Under the pieces are notes generated by a model. It saw nothing but the letters and a program-made list of their open reading frames with translations, was not told where the DNA came from and searched no databases. Positions 7,979 through 18,687 of a stretch of DNA of 64,000 nt are shown here, in pieces (positions within the stretch are counted from its first letter, which is position 1; each line of letters begins with the position of its first letter). Source of the stretch: Lysobacter sp. (GTDB lineage: Bacteria > Pseudomonadota > Gammaproteobacteria > Xanthomonadales > Xanthomonadaceae); the NCBI GenBank assembly GCA_019634715.1, contig JAHCAU010000003.1:62001-126000 (forward strand). Direction: 5' to 3'. The translations under genes and the position numbers were made by a program.

Positions 7979-9775
7979 ATGAGCGAACTGGCGCCAGGGC
8001 TGGCGACGATCTACGCCGATCTCGGCGCTGGGCGCCTGCAGGACGCGCGGCACCGGCTCGACGAACTGCTGCAGGCGCATGCCGACCTGCCGGAGGTGCG
8101 CCGCGCACAGGCGGCCTGGCTGCAATTGTCCGGTCGCGTCGACGAGGCCATCGGCGCCATGCGCCATGCCGTGTCGCTGGCGCCGGACGATGCGGGGCTG
8201 CACATGGCGCTGGGCCAGGTGCTGGCCTCGGCGAATCGGATCGAAGAGGCGATCGCGTCGTTCCGTGACGCCTGCGAGCGCCAGCCCGACTCCGCCGACG
8301 CCTGGTATCTCCTCGGTGCGACGCTGTACGGCAGCGGCCGCACCGCCGAGGCGCTGCCCGCGCTCGAGCGCGCGCATGCGCTGCTGCCGTCGCAGGCGAT
8401 GGTGCGCATGGTGCTGGCCGACGCCCTGTTCCTGCTCGGTCGCCGCGAGGAGGCGCTCGCGCATTTCGAGCGACTGGCGCGCGAACTGCCGCCCGATCCC
8501 ATGCGCACGCTGCGCATCGCGCAATGCCATCGCGGTCTCGGCGACCCGGCGCGCGCGCTGCAGGTGGCCACGATCGCCCCGGCCGAGGCCTTCGCGCCCT
8601 TGTGGCTGGAGATCGGCGGCCTGCACGAGGACCTGGGCGATGCCGACGCCGCGCATGCGGCCTATGCCCATGCCATCGCGTTGCAGCCGGGATGGGCCGA
8701 ACCGGTGTCGGCATTGATCGGCCTGCGTCGCGAGGCCACGCCCGAGGCCGTGCTCGACGCCGCGCATGCGCTGCTGGGCCAGCCGGCCTTGCCCGTGCGC
8801 TCCCGTGCGCTGCTGCACCATGCCCTCGGCAAGCGGGCGGATCGTCTCGATGCCTGCGGCGAAGCGGCGACGCACTGGCGCGAGGCCAACCGGCTGCGGC
8901 GCGTGGAGGATGGCGCATTCGATCGCGCCGCGTACGGCGCCCGCATCGACACGCTGATCGCGCGTACCGCCGGCGGTGTTCCCGCAGGGCGGCATGGCGC
9001 CGCGGCAACCGTGCCCCGGCCGCTGTTCGTGGTCGGCATGATGCGCAGCGGGACCACGCTGGTCGAGCGGATCCTGGCCGCGCATCCCATGGCGCACGGC
9101 TGCGGCGAACTGCCCGTGTTCACGGCCTTCGGCAATGCCTTGCACGATGCCCCCTACACCGACGATCCCGGGCAGCTCGCCGACCTCGCTCGGAGGTGGC
9201 ATGCCGCCGTGCGCCGTACCGCGCCGGAGGATCTGCGACTGGCGGATGTTCAACGGGCGGATGTTCAACGGGCGGGCATGCGACTGGCGATCGACAAGCA
9301 CCCGTTGAACCTCGAACAGCTCGCCCTGATCGCGGCCGCGCTGCCCGACGCGCGGGTGGTGTGGTGCCGGCGCGATCCGCGCGACGTGGCGCTGTCGATC
9401 CATGCCGAGAGCTTCGCGCCCGAGGCGACCCATGCGACCGACCTCGACGATATCCGTTTCCTGATCCAGGAGCAGGCGCGCCTGATGCGCCACTGGCGCG
9501 AGGTGCTGCCGCTGCCGATCCACGAGATCCGCTACGAAGACCTGGTCGGCGATCCGGAGATCCAGGCGCGGCGCCTGCTCGAATTCGCGGGGTTGCCCTG
9601 GCACGACGACTGCCTGCGTTTTCATGCGAACGCCGGGCCGGTGCAGACGCACAGCCGCTGGCAGGTGCGCCAGCCGATCCATCGCGGCGCGATCGGGCGC
9701 TGGCGGCGCTACGCCGACTGGTTCGAAGGCTGGTCGGACGATGACCTGGCCCAGGCGGGTGCCGACGAGGCCTGA
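7979..9775 (+). CDS. TPR repeat protein with a C-terminal sulfotransferase domain
   Basis: The protein has 598 residues. About the first 330 form helical tetratricopeptide repeats (for example AIASFRDACERQPDSADAWYLL). A sulfotransferase domain starts near residue 350 with the PAPS 5'-phosphosulfate loop VGMMRSGTTLVERIL and continues with the 3'-phosphate region VVWCRRDPRDVALS and a C-terminal W.RYADWFEGW. It is therefore expected to transfer sulfate from PAPS to an unknown acceptor recognised by the TPR part. No signal peptide is seen. Residues 422-433 contain a duplicated ADVQR-ADVQR caused by a 15-bp tandem repeat. The start ATG follows GGAG very closely; no better start is visible. Confidence 0.87.
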   Translation: MSELAPGLATIYADLGAGRLQDARHRLDELLQAHADLPEVRRAQAAWLQLSGRVDEAIGAMRHAVSLAPDDAGLHMALGQVLASANRIEEAIASFRDACERQPDSADAWYLLGATLYGSGRTAEALPALERAHALLPSQAMVRMVLADALFLLGRREEALAHFERLARELPPDPMRTLRIAQCHRGLGDPARALQVATIAPAEAFAPLWLEIGGLHEDLGDADAAHAAYAHAIALQPGWAEPVSALIGLRREATPEAVLDAAHALLGQPALPVRSRALLHHALGKRADRLDACGEAATHWREANRLRRVEDGAFDRAAYGARIDTLIARTAGGVPAGRHGAAATVPRPLFVVGMMRSGTTLVERILAAHPMAHGCGELPVFTAFGNALHDAPYTDDPGQLADLARRWHAAVRRTAPEDLRLADVQRADVQRAGMRLAIDKHPLNLEQLALIAAALPDARVVWCRRDPRDVALSIHAESFAPEATHATDLDDIRFLIQEQARLMRHWREVLPLPIHEIRYEDLVGDPEIQARRLLEFAGLPWHDDCLRFHANAGPVQTHSRWQVRQPIHRGAIGRWRRYADWFEGWSDDDLAQAGADEA

Positions 9776-9842
9776 GCCGCGGCGGCAAGCGGCGCCTGTG
9801 GCATCATGCGGCGCGATGATCCACACCACGAGGGAAGAGGGA

Positions 9843-11942
9843 ATGTCCGCCAATCGCAGCCGCATCCGCATCCATCGTCCGCGCCTGCTGGCGCGCGCAC
9901 TGGCCTTCGGCGCCATGGCGCTGCTCTGCCTGCCCGCGCTGGCCGCCGAAACCATCCGCTATGTCGCCCTGGTCGACGGCGGCAAGCAGGCCGGGCACCA
10001 GATCGTCGAACATGGCGACGATGGCGTGACCCGCGTCGACTACATGTTCAAGGACAACGGCCGCGGGCCGGAGTTGAAGGAAACCTACACCCTGGCCAGC
10101 GACGGCACCTATGCCCGCTACGAGGCCAAGGGCACCTCCACCTTCGGCGCGCCGGTGGACGAGACCTTCGGCATCGAGGAAGGCACCGCGCGCTGGAAAT
10201 CCACCGCCGATGCCGGCGATCAGCCCTACCAGGCCGGTTCGGCGTATTTCCCGCTCGGCGGCTCGCCGCAGGCCTACTCGGCGGCGCTGACCGCACTGGC
10301 CGCGCGCGCCGACGGCAAGCTGCCGCTGGTGCCCAGCGGCACCCTGACCATGCAGCAGGTCGACGAGGCCGATGTCTCCGACGGTACCCGCACGCGCAAG
10401 GTGCGCCTGCAGCGGGTCACCGGCATCGGCTTCACCCCGACCTTCGTGTGGATGACCGACGATGCGAAGCCCCGCCTGTTCGCGCTGATCTTCCCCGGTT
10501 ACCTGCAACTGGTGGAGGAGGGCTGGCAGGCCACGGCCGCCAACCTGGAGTCGCGCCAGAAGGACGCCGAGTCCCGCGCGCTGGTCGAGCTGCAGAGGAC
10601 GCTGTCGCATCCGCTGCGCGGCACCACCCTCATCCGCAATGCCCGCGTGTTCGACAGCGTCGCCGCGCGCTTGGGCGAGCCGTCCGACCTGCTGCTCAGG
10701 GACGGTCGCATCGTGTCGATCTCCGGCGCACACCAGGAGCGTGCCCGCGCCGACCACGTCGTCGATGCCGGCGGTCGTGTGCTGCTGCCCGGCCTGTACG
10801 ACATGCACGGCCACATCAACGACTGGCAGGGTGGTCTGCACATCGCCGCCGGCGTCACCACCGTGCGCGACATGGGCAACGACAACAAGACCCTGCAGGC
10901 GCTGATCGCCGACGAGCGTGCCGGCCGCGTGCTGTCGCCCAGCATCGTCGCCGCCGGCTTCATCGAAGGCGAAAGCCCGATGTCGGCGCGCAACGGCTTC
11001 GTCATCAGCGACCTCGCGGGCGCGAAGCGGGCGGTGGACTGGTATGCCGCCAACGGCTACCCGCAGATCAAGATCTACAACTCCTTCCCGAAGGAGATCC
11101 TGCGCGACACCGTGGCCTACGCGCACAGCCGCGACCTGCGCGTCAGCGGCCACGTGCCGGTGTTCCTGCGCGCCCAGGACGCGATCGACGCCGGCTACGA
11201 CGAGATCCAGCACATCAACCAGGTGCTGCTGAACTTCCTGGTCGACGACAAGACCGACACACGCACGCTGGAACGCTTCTACCTGCCGGCCAGGCGCATC
11301 GCCGACCTCGATTTCAACTCGAAGCCGGTGCAGGACTTCATCGCCGCGCTGGCCGCCAACCGCATCGCGGTCGATCCGACCCTGGCCACGTTCGACTTCA
11401 TCCGCCAGCGTCCCGGCCAGCTGTCGCAGACTTTCGCTGCGGTGGCCGACCACATGCCGCCGGACGTGAAGCGCGGCCTGTACGCCGCCGAGTTCGACAT
11501 CCCCGACGACGCCACCGCGGCGCGCTACAACCGCTCCTACGAGAAGATGGTCGAATTCGTCGGGCGCATGTACAAGGCCGGCGTGCCGATCCTCGCCGGT
11601 ACCGACAGCCTGCCGGGTTTCGCCCTGCAGCGCGAACTGGAACTGTACGTGCAGGCCGGCCTGACCCCGGCGCAGGCGCTGCAGGTGGCCACCTGGACCG
11701 CCGCGCAGCACAGCCGCACCGACCGCGACCGCGGCGAGATCGCCGTCGGCAAGCGCGCCGACCTGATCCTGGTCGACGGCGATCCCAGTCGCACCATCGG
11801 CGACATTCGCAAGGTCGCGCTGGTGATCAAGAACGGCACCGCCTATTACCCCGCCGAGGTGCACGAAGCCCTCGGCATCAAGCGTTTCGCCGAACCGGTG
11901 CGCGTGCAGCCGGCCGCGGCCACGGTGACGCAGGCGCCCTGA
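9843..11942 (+). CDS. Exported metal-dependent amidohydrolase
   Basis: The 699-residue product has a signal peptide (LLARALAFGAMALLCLPALA) and then about 240 residues of unrecognised beta-rich sequence. From about residue 260 it has the amidohydrolase fold. The metal-binding HxH is at H322/H324 (YDMHGH), further histidines lie in SGHVPV and QHINQ, and the catalytic Asp is in AGTDSLPG. The imidazolonepropionase-like end KRADLILVDGDP ... VIKNG is present. A strong AGAGGGA site precedes ATG 9843. The protein should act in the periplasm or outside the cell, probably as a cyclic amide or dipeptide hydrolase. Substrate and the role of the N-terminal region are unknown. Confidence 0.87.
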   Translation: MSANRSRIRIHRPRLLARALAFGAMALLCLPALAAETIRYVALVDGGKQAGHQIVEHGDDGVTRVDYMFKDNGRGPELKETYTLASDGTYARYEAKGTSTFGAPVDETFGIEEGTARWKSTADAGDQPYQAGSAYFPLGGSPQAYSAALTALAARADGKLPLVPSGTLTMQQVDEADVSDGTRTRKVRLQRVTGIGFTPTFVWMTDDAKPRLFALIFPGYLQLVEEGWQATAANLESRQKDAESRALVELQRTLSHPLRGTTLIRNARVFDSVAARLGEPSDLLLRDGRIVSISGAHQERARADHVVDAGGRVLLPGLYDMHGHINDWQGGLHIAAGVTTVRDMGNDNKTLQALIADERAGRVLSPSIVAAGFIEGESPMSARNGFVISDLAGAKRAVDWYAANGYPQIKIYNSFPKEILRDTVAYAHSRDLRVSGHVPVFLRAQDAIDAGYDEIQHINQVLLNFLVDDKTDTRTLERFYLPARRIADLDFNSKPVQDFIAALAANRIAVDPTLATFDFIRQRPGQLSQTFAAVADHMPPDVKRGLYAAEFDIPDDATAARYNRSYEKMVEFVGRMYKAGVPILAGTDSLPGFALQRELELYVQAGLTPAQALQVATWTAAQHSRTDRDRGEIAVGKRADLILVDGDPSRTIGDIRKVALVIKNGTAYYPAEVHEALGIKRFAEPVRVQPAAATVTQAP

Positions 11943-12054
11943 TCCGGCGGCGGCAGGGCCGGCGCCGGCCAGTCCTGCCAGGCGATCCGTCGCCGGCATT
12001 CCCGTGCCGGCGCTTTGTCCTACACTGCAGCCACCCCATCCATGGAGCGCCGCC

Positions 12055-12537
12055 TTGACCACCGCCTACGATTTTTCCGCGATCGACATCGACGGCCACG
12101 ACAAGGCGCTGTCCGACTACGCAGGCAAGGTGCTGCTCATCGTCAACGTGGCCTCGAAGTGCGGCTTCACCCCGCAGTACGCCGGGTTGCAGTCCCTCTG
12201 GGAAACCTACGGCGATCGCGGCCTGGTGGTGCTGGGCTTCCCCTGCGACCAGTTCGGCCACCAGGAGCCGGGCGACGAGGCCGAGATCCGCAACTTCTGC
12301 TCGCTCACCTACGACGTCGATTTCCCGATGTTCTCCAAGGTCGACGTCAACGGCGCCAAGGCGCACCCGCTGTGGAAGTGGCTGAAGGACGAGAAGGGCG
12401 GGCTGCTGGGCATCGGCGCGATCAAGTGGAACTTCAGCAAGTTCCTCGTCGGTCGCGACGGCAAGGTCATCAAGCGCTACGCGCCGACCGACAAGCCCGA
12501 ATCGCTGGCCCGCGACATCGAAGCCGCGCTGGCGTGA
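12055..12537 (+). CDS. Glutathione peroxidase family thiol peroxidase
   Basis: This 160-residue protein reduces peroxides. The catalytic Cys36 is in NVASKCGFTPQY, the conserved Gln66 in FPCDQFGHQEPG and Trp125 in KWNFSKFL. Like other bacterial BtuE/Gpx proteins it has Cys instead of selenocysteine and may use thioredoxin. The start is a TTG at 12055: GGAG lies eight bases before it and the family's N-terminus begins there. It is followed after ten bases by the small STAS-like gene, suggesting co-transcription. Confidence 0.93.
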   Translation: MTTAYDFSAIDIDGHDKALSDYAGKVLLIVNVASKCGFTPQYAGLQSLWETYGDRGLVVLGFPCDQFGHQEPGDEAEIRNFCSLTYDVDFPMFSKVDVNGAKAHPLWKWLKDEKGGLLGIGAIKWNFSKFLVGRDGKVIKRYAPTDKPESLARDIEAALA

Positions 12538-12547
12538 GGACTCGCCG

Positions 12548-12952
12548 GTGACCGTGCCCGCCGACGGAGACGCCCCCGGGTTCCAGCTGGTGCTGGAGAC
12601 CGAAAGCTCCGGCCTGGTGGCGATGGTCACCGGCCGCATCGAGACGGTCGAGCACCTGATCGCGCTGTTCATGCGCATCGCCGGCGAAGTCCGGCGCACG
12701 GGCGTGAAGCAGGTGCTGGTGCTCGACCACACCCAGGGCGTGGTGCCGCCCGAGGCGCAGATGCGCAAGCTGTTCGCTGCGCTGGAAGGGCAGGGCTTCG
12801 CCGCGGTGCGCGTGGCCTACGTCGATGCGCGCGGCACAGCGGTCAGCCGCATGGAAGTCGGCGAGATCCTCGGCCGCGAACACGGCTACGAATGCCGGGT
12901 GTTCGACAACGAACCCCGCGCCCGCATCTGGCTGCATTACGGCGAGAGCTGA
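12548..12952 (+). CDS. Small STAS/SpoIIAA-like protein, function unknown
   Basis: The 134-residue protein begins at a GTG ten bases after the glutathione peroxidase gene. It alternates beta and alpha segments (VAMVTGRIETVEHLI, KQVLVLDHTQGVVPPEAQMRKLF, VRVAYVD, ECRVFDNEPRARIWL) in the manner of the STAS/SEC14-like SpoIIAA fold. That similarity is a pattern judgement, not a search result. There are no membrane segments or signal peptide. It could be a cytosolic ligand-binding or regulatory protein; no function is claimed. Confidence 0.72.
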   Translation: MTVPADGDAPGFQLVLETESSGLVAMVTGRIETVEHLIALFMRIAGEVRRTGVKQVLVLDHTQGVVPPEAQMRKLFAALEGQGFAAVRVAYVDARGTAVSRMEVGEILGREHGYECRVFDNEPRARIWLHYGES

Positions 12953-12984
12953 CGAGCGTCGATCCGCGGCAGCGCGTCAGCGCC

Positions 12985-15099
<2,115 letters not shown>

Positions 15100-15122
15100 T
15101 CGGCTGATCGCTCGGAAAGAAA

Positions 15123-15197
15123 CGTCATCCTCGCGCAAGCGAGGACCCAATCATCAGCAGCAATCATGCACGGGTCCTCGCTTGCGCGAGGATGACG
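15123..15197. repeat. Head-to-head REP pair (perfect 26-bp inverted repeat)
   Basis: Bases 15123-15148 and 15172-15197 are exact reverse complements (26 of 26) around a 23-base spacer. Each arm is itself a hairpin, CCTCGC-GCAA-GCGAGG. This is the layout of a REPIN or BIME doublet. The right arm is followed by TTTTTT at 15200-15205, so the large hairpin may also end serS transcription. Confidence 0.85.
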
Positions 15198-15256
15198 AGG
15201 TTTTTTGATGTCGATGTTTCCATCGCGTCTTCATCGCTTGTTCCGATGCTGAAAAG

Positions 15257-15284
15257 AACACGGGCCGCTTTCGCGGCCCGTGTT
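15257..15284. terminator. Bidirectional terminator between convergent genes
   Basis: A perfect 12-bp stem AACACGGGCCGC / GCGGCCCGTGTT with loop TTTC lies between serS and the convergent serine hydrolase gene. On the minus strand it is followed by CTTTTC, which suits the hydrolase gene best. Confidence 0.85.
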
Positions 15285-15304
15285 CGTTGCGCTGGCGGGT
15301 TCGA

Positions 15305-17131
15305 TCAGAACAGGTTGACGTTCGGCCACACCGACACGCCGCTGTCGATGGCCTTGAGCATGTCGTCCATGTCGTCCGGCTTGCCGTTGTCGCCGTTGCC
15401 GGCGCCGACGAGGCCGTTGCCGCCCGGGCCGACGCGGAACACCGCGGAGGTGCCGCTCATCTCGCCATAGTGCGCGTAGCCGTTGTTCAGCGCGGTCTGG
15501 AACTTCATGAAGCGCAGCAGGTCCATCGGGCGCGCGATCCAGCCGCCGTGCGAGTCGAAACGCTTGGGCTTGACGCCGGAATACGCGCTGCCGCCGTAGT
15601 ACACGACTTCATCGGACTTGCGGTCGGCTTCCTTGTCGCCGCCGATCACCACGTCCGGCGCGCCGGCGGGCTTCATGAAGTTGTCGCGCACGTAGGCTTC
15701 GTACGACTTGCCGGTCTTCTTCTCGATCACGCGGCCGAGCAGGCTGTAGCCGAAGTTCGAATACATGTCCGAGCCGGTCAGGCCGGCGGGCGTGGTGCCG
15801 GGGGTGTAGCCCAGCGGGTAGTTCTCCAGCGCCCAGGTGATCAGGCCGGCGTGGTCGGTGCCGGTGTAGTCGAACATCGGGTCGCTGTTGTTGCCGTCCT
15901 TGTCGATGCGACGGAAGCCGGCGCGGTGGCGGATGAGATGATCGATGGTGATCTTCTCGATGTCCGGATTGCCCTTGGGTGTCGGCCAGGTCTTGCCGAG
16001 GATGGTGTTGCTGCCGAAGACCTTGCTGGAACTGTCGAGGTCGGTGTCGGCCAGCAGCTTCAGCACTGCGACATGGGTGAACGGCTTGGACACGCTGGCC
16101 ACGCGCAGGCGATGGCGCGGCGACATCGGCAGGCCGCTGCTCTTGTCGGCCACGCCGAAGCCGGCCGCGTAGACCAGGCGCTTGTCGCGCATCACCGCGA
16201 TCGACACGCCCGGCATGCCGGTGGCGCGCAGGTAGTCGCGGGCCTTGCGGTCGATCAGTTCCAGGTCGCTGCCCTTGAACACGGTGTTGGTCCAGATCGC
16301 GTTGAAACGCACGCCGCTGCCGCTGTTGAAGGCCTGCAGGTAGGCCGGCTCGTAGCTCTGGTAGAGATGGTTGTCGAACACCGCCTGGTAATGCCCATCG
16401 GGAATGCCGTGACGCGCGGAGTAGTACGGCCCGGCCTGCTTGGTCCACAGCGCGGCGTAACGGTCGCTGTTGCCGTCGCGGTAGCCGCTGACCATCTTCA
16501 GGCGCCAGCCCTGGCGGCCGAAAGTGTCGAACGCGGTCTGGTATTCGCTGGCGCTCAGGCCGTGGCGCGCGACCCAGGCGCCGGCATCCTTCTCGAAGAT
16601 CGCCGCGAAGCGCGGCGATCCGCCGACGCTGAAGGCGCTGACGTGGGTCAGGCCGTAGCCATCGCGCTCGGCCTCGGTCACGGCGGCCTGATACTGCTGC
16701 GCGGTCAGCCCGTGGCGTGCGCGCATCGCGGCGCCGCCGCGTTTTTCCCAGATCGCGGCATAGCGCGCCTGGCCGCCGACCGCGTAGCCGTTGACGTAGG
16801 TCAGGCGGTAGCCCTGGACGTTGAGGGTGTTGAATTCGGTCTGGTACTGCTCGGGCGTGAGGCCGTGGCGCGCGGCCCAGGCCGGGCCGGTCGTTTTCTT
16901 CCAGATCGCGGCATAGCGTGCGCCGCCGGCATCGTAGCCGCTGATGGCGGTGAGGCGGTAACCCTTGCTGTTGAAATCGTTGAAGGCCGCCTGGTACTGC
17001 GCGGCATTCAAGCCGTGGCGGGCCACCCAGTCGGCCGCGCCGGCGGCGGTGGAGGCGAGGGCGGTGGCGGCCAGCAGCACGCTGGCGCAGGCGCCGCGGA
17101 CCGTGCGGCGGGTCAGGTTGTCGAACGACAT
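15305..17131 (-). CDS. Exported beta-lactamase-fold serine hydrolase with five BTRD1-like repeats
   Basis: The 608-residue protein starts at an ATG preceded by AAGGAG and has a signal peptide ending near STAAGAA. Residues 34-280 hold five tandem repeats of about 48 residues with the pattern W.ARHGL..YQ..F....GYR...V.GY..G...RYAAIW. This matches what I know as bacterial tandem repeat domain 1, also found in polyglycine hydrolases. The catalytic half is of the class C beta-lactamase / D-peptidase fold: SxxK at S346-K349 (SVSK), the YSN motif at Y457 and HGG at H528. It is thus probably a secreted peptidase, esterase or polyglycine-type hydrolase. It is divergent from a LysR gene, a common arrangement for a regulated target. 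Confidence 0.88.
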   Translation of the reverse strand: MSFDNLTRRTVRGACASVLLAATALASTAAGAADWVARHGLNAAQYQAAFNDFNSKGYRLTAISGYDAGGARYAAIWKKTTGPAWAARHGLTPEQYQTEFNTLNVQGYRLTYVNGYAVGGQARYAAIWEKRGGAAMRARHGLTAQQYQAAVTEAERDGYGLTHVSAFSVGGSPRFAAIFEKDAGAWVARHGLSASEYQTAFDTFGRQGWRLKMVSGYRDGNSDRYAALWTKQAGPYYSARHGIPDGHYQAVFDNHLYQSYEPAYLQAFNSGSGVRFNAIWTNTVFKGSDLELIDRKARDYLRATGMPGVSIAVMRDKRLVYAAGFGVADKSSGLPMSPRHRLRVASVSKPFTHVAVLKLLADTDLDSSSKVFGSNTILGKTWPTPKGNPDIEKITIDHLIRHRAGFRRIDKDGNNSDPMFDYTGTDHAGLITWALENYPLGYTPGTTPAGLTGSDMYSNFGYSLLGRVIEKKTGKSYEAYVRDNFMKPAGAPDVVIGGDKEADRKSDEVVYYGGSAYSGVKPKRFDSHGGWIARPMDLLRFMKFQTALNNGYAHYGEMSGTSAVFRVGPGGNGLVGAGNGDNGKPDDMDDMLKAIDSGVSVWPNVNLF

Positions 17132-17447
17132 GGTGCGTCTCCTTGGATGCGATCGCTCGCCCACTGCGGGCGAGTGCCCCGGATGGATGGGGCGGGGATC
17201 CCGGCGGCATGCGCCGGCATGGTGCGACGGATGGGCGCGGACCCCCGGAGGCCCGTCGCCTCACGTCCCCGTTCCGTGGAGTCGTGCGATGTCCGGCAGG
17301 CAAGGGTTACGCGAGTCGGGCCCGGGAGCGGACAGGCAGCGCTGGCATGCTGCCGGGAAATGGCAGCAGCGATGACCTTTGTCCGTTGCGGAAGGGGAAT
17401 AAAGCTGATTCAATTTCCGCCAGTGTTCCGAATATGGAAAGGCCGCC
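17132..17447. promoter_or_regulatory. Divergent promoter region, serine hydrolase / LysR
   Basis: This 316-bp region contains no gene I can support. It must hold both divergent promoters. A dyad GCGGAA (17388-17393) / TTCCGC (17415-17420) and a partly overlapping ATTC...GAAT dyad lie 30-60 bases before the LysR start, a usual place for an autoregulatory LysR site. The assignment is tentative. Confidence 0.4.
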
Positions 17448-18425
17448 ATGAACGATCTGAACGACCTCTACTACTTCGCGATGGTGGTCGAACACTCCGG
17501 ATTCGCCGCCGCCGAGCGCGCGCTGGGCATTCCGAAGTCGCGCCTCAGCCGTCGCATCAGCCAGCTCGAAACCGACATGGGCGCCCGTCTGCTGCAGCGT
17601 TCGACGCGTCGTTTCGCGGTCACCGACGTCGGCCAGAGCGTCTACCGCCACGCCCAGTCGATGATGGCCGAGGCCGCCGCCGCCCGCGAGGTGGTCGACC
17701 GCCTCAGCGCCGAGCCGCGCGGCCTGGTCCGCGTCAGCGTGCCGGTGGGCATCGCCCAGGAGCTCATCCCGAGGCTGCTGCCGGATTTCCTCGCGCGCTA
17801 TCCGCTGGTCCGGGTGCAACTGCACGTCAACAACCGTCGCGTCGACGTGATCAACGAAGGCTTCGACGTCGCCATCCGCGTGCGCTCGCGCCTCGACGAC
17901 GACGGCAGCCTGGTGATGCGCAGCTTCGGCCAGATCCAGGAACTGCTGGTCGCCAGCCCCAAGTACCTCGACCGCGCCGGCCGCCCGCGCGAGCCCGAGG
18001 ACCTCGCCAACCACACCACCCTGAGCATGAGCGAGGATGAAGCCCGCCAGCGCTGGGAACTGCAGGGCGAGAACGGCGAGATCCGCCGCGTCGAACTCAA
18101 GCCCCGCGTCGCCGGCTTCGACTTCCCGATGCTCATGGCCCTGGCCAAGCAGGGCCTGGGCGTCACCCTGCTGCCCGAGACCATCTGCGCCGAAGCCGTG
18201 CGCGCGAAGGAACTGGAGGTCGTGCTGCCGCAGTGGCGCCTGCCGATGGGCATCTGCCACGCCGTCTTCGCTTCCCGCCGCGGCCTGCTGCCCGCCGTGC
18301 GCATGTTCATCGACCACCTCGCCGAGTACATGCCCCCGCTGCTGGAGGTCTCCCGCCTGCAGTGCAGCAACTGCCCCCAGGCCGTGGAAAGCGCGAAACA
18401 GGTTAAAATGCCGGCCCCGGCGTGA
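17448..18425 (+). CDS. LysR-family transcriptional regulator
   Basis: The 325-residue protein has an N-terminal winged helix-turn-helix (YYFAMVVEHSGFAAAERALG, then KSRLSRRISQLE) and a periplasmic-binding-like effector domain from about residue 90 (LVRVSVPVGIAQELIPRLLPDFL). It belongs to the AaeR/DsdC-like branch often found near oxidoreductase or hydrolase genes. An AAAGG site precedes the ATG. Its divergent neighbour, the beta-lactamase-fold hydrolase, is the obvious candidate target. The last codons overlap a possible -10 element (TAAAAT, 18404-18409) for the tRNA region downstream. Confidence 0.93.
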   Translation: MNDLNDLYYFAMVVEHSGFAAAERALGIPKSRLSRRISQLETDMGARLLQRSTRRFAVTDVGQSVYRHAQSMMAEAAAAREVVDRLSAEPRGLVRVSVPVGIAQELIPRLLPDFLARYPLVRVQLHVNNRRVDVINEGFDVAIRVRSRLDDDGSLVMRSFGQIQELLVASPKYLDRAGRPREPEDLANHTTLSMSEDEARQRWELQGENGEIRRVELKPRVAGFDFPMLMALAKQGLGVTLLPETICAEAVRAKELEVVLPQWRLPMGICHAVFASRRGLLPAVRMFIDHLAEYMPPLLEVSRLQCSNCPQAVESAKQVKMPAPA

Positions 18426-18451
18426 GGCCGGCATGCACTGCCAGGCACAAC

Positions 18452-18488
18452 GGAGAGATGGCCGAGTGGTTCAAGGCAGCGGTCTTGA
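18452..18488 (+). repeat. Orphan 5' half of tRNA-Ser
   Basis: These 37 bases copy the first 37 bases of the tRNA-Ser gene 120 bp downstream, with one C/T difference (18472 against 18592). The match extends five bases upstream and ends exactly after the anticodon TGA. What follows has no T-arm or 3' acceptor strand, so this is not a functional tRNA. It is a partial duplication, possibly an attachment-site scar. Confidence 0.85.
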
Positions 18489-18571
18489 CTGCGGAGGCCG
18501 AAGGCCGGAGCGAACATCGACCGCAGGTCGATGGTCCAACCGCCGAACAGTGTGACGAAGCGACAGACAAC

Positions 18572-18661
18572 GGAGAGATGGCCGAGTGGTTTAAGGCAGC
18601 GGTCTTGAAAACCGCCGAAGGGTCAAACCTTCCGTGGGTTCGAATCCCACTCTCTCCGCCA
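18572..18661 (+). tRNA. tRNA-Ser (anticodon UGA)
   Basis: The 90-base gene has a 7-bp acceptor stem GGAGAGA / TCTCTCC, the D-arm GCCGAGTGGTTTAAGGC, anticodon stem GCGGT / ACCGC with loop CTTGAAA (anticodon TGA at 18606-18608), the long variable arm expected of tRNA-Ser, T-arm GTGGGTTCGAATCCCAC and an encoded 3' CCA. All parts pair well. Confidence 0.97.
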
Positions 18662-18687
18662 GATACGCGAAGGCCCGGGTCGGCCTC

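Noticed and set aside
18452..18488. A second tRNA-Ser gene
   Set aside because: Only the 5' half is present; the anticodon stem cannot close and there is no T-arm or acceptor 3' strand.
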